A stretch of DNA of 8,343 nucleotides from Bacteroidia bacterium (GCA_023277325.1 JALRIQ010000150.1:1-8343); one strand, 5' to 3'; counted from the stretch's first letter, positions 1 through 5,896 are shown. Notes: generated by a model from the letters alone, not told the origin. A program made the numbers and translations.

Positions 1-139
1 TGGAGGTTTCCATATTCTTGAATATCTGAATGTTTTGTGTTTGTATTTGAGAATGGTTTACCGTTACCCGCGCGTTAAAATCCTGCGCTGAGGCCCACGC
101 TGTAGCGATAACAAAAAGAAGTAGCAGTATCTTACGCAT
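1..139 (-). CDS. DUF4835 family secreted protein, N-terminal part only
   Basis: Only the first 46 codons are present; the gene runs off the left edge. The start ATG at 139-137 is followed by a short basic n-region (MRK), a hydrophobic stretch (residues 4-16) and an ASA/Q signal peptidase I-type site near residue 18, so the product is probably exported to the periplasm or outer membrane. The mature start (QDFNARVTVNHSQIQ) resembles the beginning of the DUF4835 family, a Bacteroidota group with no function that I can state. Its place directly after coaBC is the usual one for this family. The start overlaps the coaBC stop by 8 bases, which points to translational coupling in one operon. Family assignment rests on a short N-terminus and on context, so it is good but not certain. 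Confidence 0.75.
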   Translation of the reverse strand, partial: MRKILLLLFVIATAWASAQDFNARVTVNHSQIQTQNIQIFKNMETS

Positions 140-1334
140 TCGTCAATTCTACAATTTTTGCAACAATATCTTTAGCGACCTCGCCTTTATTCTTCAAAGG
201 AAACGCGTTTGCTTTATTTTTCTTGTCGATGATGGTGATTTTATTCTGATCACTTGAAAAGCCAGCTCCTTTATCATTCATGCTATTGAGCACGATAAAA
301 TCCAGGTTTTTGCTCTTCAACTTTTCTTTGGCATTCTTTAACTCGTTTTCCGTCTCCAAAGCAAAACCAACCAAAATCTGATTCTTGGGCTTATTCGCTC
401 CCAACTCTTTTAATACGTCGGTTGTTTTGGTCAGACGCAGCAAGAAAAGCACATCTTTCTTTTTAATCTTTTGCTGGGCGATATTCTCCGGACGGTAATC
501 TGCCACCGCTGCCGACATTACCACAATATCTTGAGAAGAGGCCAATTCCGTGCAGGTATTGAGCATATCTTCCGCCGAAACAATATTGATACGTTTTATG
601 GATGAGTGGCTTGTATTGAGGTGTGTCGGACCAGAAACCAAGGTAACCTCTGCCCCTTGTTCAGCCAAGGCCTCTGCTATGGCAAAACCCATCTTACCAG
701 AAGAATAATTCCCGATAAAACGAACGGGATCCAGGTTTTCATAAGTCGGACCAGCCGTTACCATTGCCTTTTTCCCCTGCAATTTCAGGGTTTGTCCGAA
801 ATGGTTTTTTACCTGCTCCAGAATTTCTTCTGGTTCAGCCATACGTCCCTGTCCTTCCAAACCACTCGCTAATGCACCATTTCCAGGTTCCAGCATTTTA
901 TTGCCATATTCCTGAAGGCGTTTCACGTTGCTTTGGGTAGCAGGATGTGTCCACATGTCGAGGTCCATTGCCGGAGCAAACCAAACCGAACAGCGTGCCG
1001 AAAGGTAGCACGCCAGGAGCAGGTTATCACTTTGCCCCGCAGCCATTTTAGAAAGTGTCGAACCTGTAGCAGGTGCAATAAGGAATAAGTCAGCCCAAAG
1101 CCCGAGATCTACATGGTTATTCCATGTTCCGTCGTTTGCTGAATAAAATTCAGCATGGACCGGATTCTTAGAAAGGGTGGCCAAGGTCAAAGGAGTAATA
1201 AAATCTTGCGCAGAGGGGGTCATTACCACCTTCACCTCCGCTCCTTCTTTGACCAAGAGCCGAATAAGAAGCGCTGATTTATAAGCGGCAATGCTGCCAC
1301 TTACTCCCAGCAATATCTTCTTATTTCTCAGCAT
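132..1334 (-). CDS. coaBC: Bifunctional phosphopantothenoylcysteine decarboxylase / phosphopantothenate-cysteine ligase
   Basis: A cytosolic enzyme for two consecutive steps of coenzyme A synthesis: CoaB joins 4'-phosphopantothenate to cysteine using CTP, and CoaC decarboxylates the product to 4'-phosphopantetheine using FMN. At 400 residues it has the normal length. The CoaC domain (about 1-180) shows the flavin-binding GVSGSIAAYKS (10-20), the catalytic His74 in NHVDL, and the substrate motif PAMDLDMW (121-128). The CoaB domain (about 188-398) shows AGPTYENLDPVRF (194-206), NYSSGKMG (209-216), AAVADYRP (275-282), KIKKKD (289-294) and GFALE (323-327). Two CoaC positions are unusual: Asp123 stands where the PxMNxxMW motif has Asn, and Ser157 stands where E. 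coli has the proton-donor Cys158. The start overlaps the end of rpoZ by 14 bases, and the stop overlaps the next gene by 8. Confidence 0.97.
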   Translation of the reverse strand: MLRNKKILLGVSGSIAAYKSALLIRLLVKEGAEVKVVMTPSAQDFITPLTLATLSKNPVHAEFYSANDGTWNNHVDLGLWADLFLIAPATGSTLSKMAAGQSDNLLLACYLSARCSVWFAPAMDLDMWTHPATQSNVKRLQEYGNKMLEPGNGALASGLEGQGRMAEPEEILEQVKNHFGQTLKLQGKKAMVTAGPTYENLDPVRFIGNYSSGKMGFAIAEALAEQGAEVTLVSGPTHLNTSHSSIKRINIVSAEDMLNTCTELASSQDIVVMSAAVADYRPENIAQQKIKKKDVLFLLRLTKTTDVLKELGANKPKNQILVGFALETENELKNAKEKLKSKNLDFIVLNSMNDKGAGFSSDQNKITIIDKKNKANAFPLKNKGEVAKDIVAKIVELTNA

Positions 1335-1662
1335 TCTCCTTAGCAGGATTTCTGAAGTAAACTTTTCCGTCGAGGAATTCTTGCGTCGCGATCAAGGTTG
1401 GCTTTGGCAATCTTTCGTAGAAAGAAGCGATTTCAATTTGCTCTCTGTTTTCGAAAACCTCTTCCAGGTTATCATTGTCGGTAGCAAACTCCGCCAATTT
1501 AGCATGAAGTTCTTCCTTCATCTGAACGCTAATCTGATTTGCACGTTTAGCGATAATCGCCAAGCTTTCGTACAAGTTTTCAGTTCCTACTTCCAATTTT
1601 GGAAGATCTCTCGGTACAGTAGTGTCCGGAATGTTCTGTGAGTTATTTACGATGTTTCCCAT
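1321..1662 (-). CDS. rpoZ: DNA-directed RNA polymerase omega subunit, Bacteroidota type
   Basis: The small omega subunit clamps the beta' subunit and assists RNA polymerase assembly. The 113-residue product has the family core NLYESLAIIAKRANQI (29-44), in which the Arg40-Ala41-x-Gln-Ile run matches the omega signature. A helical segment (KEELHAKLAEFATDNDNLEEVFENREQIE, about 49-77) and a C-terminal PKP...YFRNP stretch are typical of the Bacteroidota form, which is longer and diverges from the E. coli protein. It lies 7 bases after bamD and overlaps coaBC by 14 bases. The bamD-rpoZ-coaBC order is characteristic of the phylum and supports the call. No Shine-Dalgarno sequence is obvious before the ATG. 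The annotation is secure, though a general-purpose search might label it only as a Bacteroidota RpoZ-like family. Confidence 0.93.
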   Translation of the reverse strand: MGNIVNNSQNIPDTTVPRDLPKLEVGTENLYESLAIIAKRANQISVQMKEELHAKLAEFATDNDNLEEVFENREQIEIASFYERLPKPTLIATQEFLDGKVYFRNPAKENAEK

Positions 1663-1669
1663 GAGTTGC

Positions 1670-2752
1670 TTAGTTAAGCGCCTTTTCGGCTTTCTTTTTA
1701 TATTTCTTTACCTTTTTTGAATAGGTATTATCTTCTCCAAATTCTGCGATGAAGGCACTTGCCTCATCTATTGTATTCTGGTAGTAGGTTGCGTTTTTCT
1801 TAGTTTTTCCTGCTTTGAAATAAGAGCGAACTACCAAATACTGCAACTGGTCATTATTGCTAACCCCTTCTTTGTTGCGCTGTTCTTTAAAGGACACTGC
1901 TGCCTTGGCATATTGTCCGCGGTCGAGCTGAGCATATCCTCCCTCCAAGGCAAGGGTATTAAGGCCTTCTACAGATTTCGCATAGATGTCTTTAACCAAT
2001 GGATAGTGCTTGTTATCCAAACCATACCGGCGTTGGAAATCTTCCACCATCGGTTTCACATCACGGTAACGTTGTACTTTTTTAGAATCCACACTGTTTT
2101 GTGCCAATAGGTATTGACAGCGAATCAAAGTGGCCTCGATTTCATCCTTATTTTCCAGTTCAGGATAATCCTTGATGGTATTATTAAACGCCAAAATCGC
2201 CGCCTGGTAATCCTGCATTTTCAAATAGAGTTTTGCCGATTCCAGGGACTTCTTGCGCAATCTACCGCGAAGCTCATCCATATACTTATTGCAATCAGCC
2301 ACACGCGGACTTGCAGGGTATAAATTGATAAAGAGCTGCAAATTATCCATGGCCATGCGGGTCACACTCGGATCCAGGTAATGCGGATAGGATTCAAGGT
2401 AATCGCAGTACACGTGCATATACAGCGCTTCTTCTGCTTTCTCGCTGGTTGGGAATGATTCGTAGAAATTTTTAAAGTGATAGCTTGCCATAATCAGTTC
2501 TCCATTTCCATACTTGCAATACGCGTAATAGAAATAGATTTCCTGGAAACGTTCGTCGCCTTTAAAAGCAACCAAAAGCTCATCAAATAATTGTCCTGCT
2601 TTATCGTAATCCTTCTTCTTGTAGTAAGCGAGGGCTTCAGTATACTTCTTCTCGAGATCATTGCTTTTGAGCAATTTATTATAAGAGCTACATGCCCCCA
2701 ATCCGAGAGTAAGTACCAAAAGAATCGAAATAAGCGAAAGTTTACTGCGCAT
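1670..2752 (-). CDS. bamD: Outer membrane assembly lipoprotein BamD
   Basis: BamD is a TPR lipoprotein on the periplasmic face of the outer membrane; with BamA it folds and inserts beta-barrel proteins. I place the start at 2752, giving 360 residues. This start produces a compact lipoprotein signal (MRSK, then a hydrophobic run, then the lipobox LGAC with the lipidated Cys at residue 21), followed by SSYNKLLKSNDLEKKYTEAL, typical of Bacteroidota BamD. An in-frame ATG 27 codons upstream exists (2833), and another at 2770, but they would bury the signal behind extra residues, and a TAnnTTTG-like box lies between 2770 and 2752. The body is alpha-helical with TPR-like repeats (for example AYYKKKDYDKAGQLFDELL and KLYLKMQDYQAAILAFNNTI). 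It is first of the operon with rpoZ 7 bases downstream. Confidence 0.93.
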   Translation of the reverse strand: MRSKLSLISILLVLTLGLGACSSYNKLLKSNDLEKKYTEALAYYKKKDYDKAGQLFDELLVAFKGDERFQEIYFYYAYCKYGNGELIMASYHFKNFYESFPTSEKAEEALYMHVYCDYLESYPHYLDPSVTRMAMDNLQLFINLYPASPRVADCNKYMDELRGRLRKKSLESAKLYLKMQDYQAAILAFNNTIKDYPELENKDEIEATLIRCQYLLAQNSVDSKKVQRYRDVKPMVEDFQRRYGLDNKHYPLVKDIYAKSVEGLNTLALEGGYAQLDRGQYAKAAVSFKEQRNKEGVSNNDQLQYLVVRSYFKAGKTKKNATYYQNTIDEASAFIAEFGEDNTYSKKVKKYKKKAEKALN

Positions 2753-2759
2753 TAGCCCG

Positions 2760-2767
2760 CAAAAATA
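2760..2767 (-). promoter_or_regulatory. Candidate -7 promoter element for the bamD operon
   Basis: On the minus strand the sequence TATTTTTG is an exact match to the Bacteroidota -7 consensus TAnnTTTG. It ends 7 bases before the chosen bamD ATG, so transcription would begin almost at the start codon and give a very short or absent leader. No good TTG-type -33 element stands at the usual distance (the region there reads TGTTTTTC), so the match could be chance in an AT-rich spacer. If real, it excludes the two upstream in-frame ATGs as starts. Confidence 0.4.
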
Positions 2768-2830
2768 CATTTTAATTTCTTGAAAAACATGAAATACTAG
2801 GGCAAAGAGCACGCCCAGGGTAAAACGAAG

Positions 2831-2858
2831 CAATCGGCGATTTTGCTACAAGCGATTG
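2831..2858. repeat. Imperfect dyad with CAATCG / CGATTG arms in the divergent spacer
   Basis: CAATCG (2831-2836) and its reverse complement CGATTG (2853-2858) are separated by 16 bases. The inner sequence contains another CGATT (2838-2842), forming AATCG-G-CGATT with the left arm. An A-run of about ten bases follows on the plus strand. The element lies between the two diverging genes, where an operator could sit, but the arms are short and no regulator is identified. It could be chance. Confidence 0.25.
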
Positions 2859-2971
2859 AAAAAAAAAATCACGAATTTTATCCTTGTCATAATTGCGTCA
2901 AATTCTGGCGATAATGCATTTCTCTTAAAGAAACATGAGGTAGATTAGTTAAATTGTGTTCATAGAATGTT

Positions 2972-2986
2972 TACTTTGCGGCAAAG
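2972..2986 (+). promoter_or_regulatory. Candidate promoter -7 box and overlapping dyad before the oxoamine synthase gene
   Basis: TACTTTG (2972-2978) resembles the Bacteroidota -7 element TAnnTTTG with one base fewer in the spacer, and it stands 16 bases before the ATG at 2995. It overlaps a small perfect dyad: CTTTGC (2974-2979), one G, then GCAAAG (2981-2986). A transcript starting near the dyad would have a leader of about ten bases. A TTG occurs at 2954-2956 but is closer than the usual -33 spacing. The position and form are typical of the phylum; the assignment is by pattern only. Confidence 0.45.
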
Positions 2987-2994
2987 ACTAAAAC

Positions 2995-4242
2995 ATGATA
3001 GATCTTTTCGATAAACTACCTACCCGTCCGGGCCCATTAGGCATGCATGCCGATGATGCGCACGGCTATTACATGTTCCCTAAACTTGAGGGAGAAATAT
3101 CCAACCGCATGAAGTTCCGTGGAAAGACCAAGCTCATCTGGAGTTTGAACAACTACCTCGGACTTGCTAATCACCCAGAAGTGAGAAAAGCAGATGCTGA
3201 AGGAGCAAAAGAGTATGGTTTGGCCCTTCCAATGGGTGCGCGCATGATGTCTGGAAACAGCGACATGCACGAAAAACTTGAGTCTCAGCTTGCTGAATTC
3301 GTTGGAAAAGAAGATGCCGTACTGGTAAACTACGGGTACCAAGGGATGGTTTCTACCATCGATTGTTTGGTTGACCGTCATGATATCATTGTGTATGATG
3401 CGGAGTCGCATGCTTGTATTGTAGACGGAGTTCGTTTACATATGGGCAAACGGTTCGTTTATGCGCACAACGATATTGCCAATTTGGAAACTCAGTTGAA
3501 GCGTGCCACGAAAATGGCTGAAGAAACTGGCGGTGCTATTTTGGTAATTACCGAAGGTGTATTTGGTATGTCGGGTGCAGAAGGTAACCTGAAGGAAATC
3601 GTTGCATTGAAGAGCAAATACAATTTCCGCCTTTTTGTGGACGATGCACACGGCTTCGGAACCATGGGAGCTACCGGTGCTGGTACCCATGAAGAGCAAG
3701 GTGTTGTAGATCAAATTGACATCTACTTTGGAACCTTTGCCAAATCTATGGCGATGATTGGTGGCTTTATCGCTTCCAATAAAATGGTGACGAAACACCT
3801 GCGTTATAATATGCGTTCTCAAATTTTCGCCAAATCACTTCCAATGCCATTGGTAGTGGGTGCTTTGAAACGCCTTGAATTATTGAAATCTAATCCTGAG
3901 CTTAAAGCCAATCTTTGGAAAATCGTGAAAGCCTTGCAAGGAGGTTTGCGCGATGCCGGCTTCAATATTGGGGTTACCACTACCCCGGTAACTCCTGTAA
4001 TTCTGAACGGTACTATTCCGGAGGCAACAGCTTTGACCCAGGATCTTCGTGAAAACTACGATATATTCTGCTCCATTGTGGTGTATCCGGTAATTCCTAA
4101 GGGGATTATCTTACTCCGTCTCATTCCAACTGCAGTGCATACCATTGAAGATGTGAATGAAACCATTACTGCCTTTAAGGAAGTGAAAACTAAATTGGAC
4201 AATGGCGATTACAAAGTAGAGCGTATCGTGGCGATGAATTAA
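2995..4242 (+). CDS. PLP-dependent alpha-oxoamine synthase, probable serine palmitoyltransferase
   Basis: A 415-residue cytosolic fold-type I PLP enzyme of the family that condenses an amino acid with an acyl-CoA, releasing CO2. Members include serine palmitoyltransferase, 2-amino-3-ketobutyrate CoA ligase, AONS, ALAS and cysteate acyltransferase. Visible active-site residues: NNYLGL (52-57), His139 in ESHACIVDG (stacks on PLP), Asp216 and His219 in VDDAHGFG, Lys250 in GTFAKS (Schiff base), and Arg375 in PKGIILLRLIPTA. The PKLEGEISNRMKF N-terminus and YPVIPKGIILLR C-terminus match the Bacteroidota group usually taken as serine palmitoyltransferase, the first step of sphingolipid synthesis. 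An acyltransferase using cysteate (sulfonolipids) or glycine cannot be ruled out, so no gene symbol is given. It has its own promoter-like box, and the HhH gene follows after 7 bases. Family is certain; substrate is inferred. Confidence 0.85.
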   Translation: MIDLFDKLPTRPGPLGMHADDAHGYYMFPKLEGEISNRMKFRGKTKLIWSLNNYLGLANHPEVRKADAEGAKEYGLALPMGARMMSGNSDMHEKLESQLAEFVGKEDAVLVNYGYQGMVSTIDCLVDRHDIIVYDAESHACIVDGVRLHMGKRFVYAHNDIANLETQLKRATKMAEETGGAILVITEGVFGMSGAEGNLKEIVALKSKYNFRLFVDDAHGFGTMGATGAGTHEEQGVVDQIDIYFGTFAKSMAMIGGFIASNKMVTKHLRYNMRSQIFAKSLPMPLVVGALKRLELLKSNPELKANLWKIVKALQGGLRDAGFNIGVTTTPVTPVILNGTIPEATALTQDLRENYDIFCSIVVYPVIPKGIILLRLIPTAVHTIEDVNETITAFKEVKTKLDNGDYKVERIVAMN

Positions 4243-4249
4243 TCATGCC

Positions 4250-5137
4250 ATGAAAAAGCACATACAGCTTTTGCTGAGGGAACATTTTTCCTTTTCAGCG
4301 AAAGAAAAGAGAGGGATGCTGGTTTTGGCCAGCATCCTTTTTTGTTTAATGGGGTTTCGCACTGCAATCCCCTACTTCTTCCCAAGCAAGCCGATTGTTA
4401 TACAAGAGGATGTTTGGGCCAATGCCGTGCTACAAATTAAAAAGGCAAAGAAGCATAATAGCCCTAATTCTAAAAAGTCATTTGGAGGCTTCTATTTCGA
4501 CCCGAATACGATAACAGAGGATTCACTCACCAAATTAGGCTTAAGTCCGAAGCAGGCCGCCGCATGGATCAATTACCGCAATGCAGGAGCACAGTTTAGA
4601 AAAACAGAAGATTTACAAAAGCTATTTTTCATGGGCGAGGACATGTTTGCCCAGCTCCAACCCTGGATTAAAATAGAAAACTCTTTTGAAGCCCCGAATC
4701 AAGCACAGGAGATAGAAGGACGAAAGACCTATCCTGAAACAAAGATTCTCCTTCTCCTCAACTCATGCGATTCTGTGCAACTGGTGAGCATAAAAGGTAT
4801 TGGTGCTTATACTGCATCGAAAGTATTGCGTTACAGAACCTGGCTGGGAGGATTTGTGGATACTTCACAATTCAGAGAAATCCGGGGCTTGCGAGAAGCA
4901 CAAATTGAGACCTTAAAGCAAACAACACGTATTGACCCAAGCACCATACAACGGATAGCCATCAATACCGCCACTCAGGAAGAACTTGAATCCCACCCCT
5001 ACATTCGGTATAAAGCGAAGGTTATTGTTCGCTACAGAGATCAGCATGGACCCTTTCAGAAGGCAGAGGATTTAATTAAAACGGGAGTATTTGATGAAGG
5101 ACTAGCAAATAAGCTGGCTGTTTATCTGCAGTTTTAG
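4250..5137 (+). CDS. Membrane-anchored ComEA-like helix-hairpin-helix protein
   Basis: The 295-residue product has a cytosolic basic N-terminus, one transmembrane segment (about 23-44) and a domain beyond it that probably faces the periplasm. That domain holds three helix-hairpin-helix modules: about 84-141 (FDPNTITEDSLTKLGL...FRKTEDL), about 165-228 (with the hairpin glycines in IKGIGAYTASKVLRYR and GGF), and about 236-293 (NTATQEELESHPYIRYKAKVIVRYRDQHGPF). Such modules bind the DNA backbone without sequence preference; ComEA itself receives incoming DNA in natural transformation. The Bacteroidota proteins of this form are of uncertain function, so a role in DNA uptake is an inference. The start ATG at 4250 is 7 bases after the preceding stop, suggesting a shared transcript. 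A terminator-like hairpin lies inside codons 22-32. Confidence 0.85.
   Translation: MKKHIQLLLREHFSFSAKEKRGMLVLASILFCLMGFRTAIPYFFPSKPIVIQEDVWANAVLQIKKAKKHNSPNSKKSFGGFYFDPNTITEDSLTKLGLSPKQAAAWINYRNAGAQFRKTEDLQKLFFMGEDMFAQLQPWIKIENSFEAPNQAQEIEGRKTYPETKILLLLNSCDSVQLVSIKGIGAYTASKVLRYRTWLGGFVDTSQFREIRGLREAQIETLKQTTRIDPSTIQRIAINTATQEELESHPYIRYKAKVIVRYRDQHGPFQKAEDLIKTGVFDEGLANKLAVYLQF
4308..4347 (+). terminator. Intrinsic terminator-like hairpin inside the HhH gene
   Basis: GGATGCTGG (4314-4322) and CCAGCATCC (4329-4337) are perfect 9-base complementary arms around a 6-base loop (TTTTGG). Six T follow immediately (4338-4343), then GTTT, and an A/G-rich run (4308-4313) precedes the stem and can pair with the T run. 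This is the complete form of a Rho-independent terminator. It starts 71 bases after the stop of the oxoamine synthase gene and lies inside the coding sequence of the next gene, over codons 20-33 for the membrane segment. It could end most transcripts of the upstream gene and attenuate the downstream one. Confidence 0.75.
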
Positions 5138-5161
5138 TTTTTATGCCTCTAACCCCTTTTA

Positions 5162-5188
5162 TCCTCCGAAGCTTTCAGCGAAGGAGGA
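5162..5188. repeat. Small inverted repeat after the HhH gene
   Basis: TCCTCC (5162-5167) pairs with GGAGGA (5183-5188). Inside, GCT (5171-5173) and AGC (5177-5179) can extend the hairpin across a GAA/GAA internal mismatch. It lies 25 bases after the stop of the rightward gene. No T-run follows on the plus strand, so it is a weak terminator at best; it may stabilise the 3' end of the transcript. Confidence 0.35.
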
Positions 5189-5209
5189 AACCCTGAACCC
5201 TGAACCCTT
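5189..5209. repeat. Short tandem AACCCTG heptamers in a C-rich spacer
   Basis: Two exact AACCCTG units (5189-5202) are followed by a third, AACCCTTG (5203-5210), with one inserted T. Degenerate C-rich text continues (CTCAACCCC, CCTGAATCC, CTCCCC) to about 5246. The plus strand here is strongly poor in G. No coding potential is visible. Function is unknown; simple replication slippage is the plain explanation. Confidence 0.7.
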
Positions 5210-5261
5210 GCTTCTCAACCCCAATTCCTGAATCCTACTCCCCACCGAGCTATCAAACAAA

Positions 5262-5293
5262 AAAACCCTGCTACGCGAACGTAACAGGGTTTT
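5262..5293. terminator. Bidirectional terminator between the HhH gene and the alpha operon
   Basis: AAAACCCTG (5262-5270) pairs with CAGGGTTTT (5285-5293), and TACG (5272-5275) pairs with CGTA (5280-5283). One C/A mismatch separates the two stem parts, and the loop is CGAA. On the minus strand a run of seven T and then GTTTG follows the hairpin, so it is a strong terminator for rplQ, whose stop is 18 bases away. On the plus strand only four T follow, so it may also stop the rightward transcript less efficiently. Confidence 0.88.
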
Positions 5294-5311
5294 GTATAAG
5301 GTAATAAAGAC

Positions 5312-5896
5312 TTAGTCCTTTTTCTCTTCTTCGTGGGCAGTATCTTCCGCTTTTGCTTCAGGAGTTTCCTCAATTACATCAGCTTCAGCAACTACTTCAG
5401 GAGCTTTTACTTCTTCAACCACTTCTGCTTCTGCAACAGGAGCATCAGCATTAGGTTTAGCAGCACCAGAACCACGACGGCTTCTACGTGTTTTCGTAGC
5501 ACCGGCTTTTTTCTCGCCTTTCGCAGCCAACATCAATTCATTGTAGTCTACCAATTCGATGATTGCCATTTCAGCGTTATCTCCGTAGCGGTTAACCAAT
5601 TTCAAGATGCGGGTATAACCACCTGGGCGGTTTGCAACTTTCTCAGCTACTTCCCCAAAAAGGAGAGTTACAGCTTCTTTGTTAGCCAAATAGCTAAATA
5701 CAGTACGACGGTTGTGAGTCGTATTGTCTTTTGCTTTAGTGATCAAAGGCTCAACATACTTTCTCAACTCCTTTGCTTTTGCAAGAGTAGTTGTGATTCT
5801 TTTGTGTAGAATCAAAGAAGAAGCCATATTAGAAAGCATCGCTTTTCTGTGTGAAGCGGTTCTTCCGAGGTGATTAAATTTCTTTCCGTGTCTCAT
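5312..5896 (-). CDS. rplQ: 50S ribosomal protein L17 with long charged C-terminal tail
   Basis: L17 binds 23S rRNA near the exit-tunnel side of the large subunit. Residues 1 to about 126 are the conserved domain: [21 protein letters not shown] at the N-terminus, then [23 protein letters not shown] (35-57) and [27 protein letters not shown] (89-115). The E. coli protein ends at about this point. Here about 68 further residues follow: first basic ([16 protein letters not shown]), then acidic and Ala/Val/Glu-rich, ending in HEEEKKD. Such tails are common in Bacteroidota L17 and are likely disordered. It is the last gene of the alpha operon, 25 bases after rpoA and just before a strong terminator. 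Base composition matches the neighbouring genes. Confidence 0.98.
   Translation of the reverse strand: MRHGKKFNHLGRTASHRKAMLSNMASSLILHKRITTTLAKAKELRKYVEPLITKAKDNTTHNRRTVFSYLANKEAVTLLFGEVAEKVANRPGGYTRILKLVNRYGDNAEMAIIELVDYNELMLAAKGEKKAGATKTRRSRRGSGAAKPNADAPVAEAEVVEEVKAPEVVAEADVIEETPEAKAEDTAHEEEKKD

Noticed and set aside
12..25. Short palindrome ATATTC-TT-GAATAT near the left edge
   Set aside because: It lies inside the DUF4835 coding sequence, is A/T-rich and has no T-run or other context.
1291..1641. Open frame of 116 codons on the plus strand across the rpoZ/coaBC junction
   Set aside because: It lies wholly antisense to two well-recognised genes and its translation has no recognisable domain.
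2753..2833. 27-residue N-terminal extension of BamD from the ATG at 2833
   Set aside because: The extension precedes a complete lipoprotein signal peptide and contains a promoter-like box, so it is more likely untranslated.
3037..3822. Two long open frames on the minus strand under the oxoamine synthase gene
   Set aside because: They are shadows of a conserved enzyme reading frame; their translations look random and rich in His, Cys and Phe.
5333..5809. Open frame of 158 codons on the plus strand opposite rplQ
   Set aside because: Its Phe/Ser/Arg-rich low-complexity translation is produced by the antisense of the Glu/Ala/Lys-rich L17 tail.
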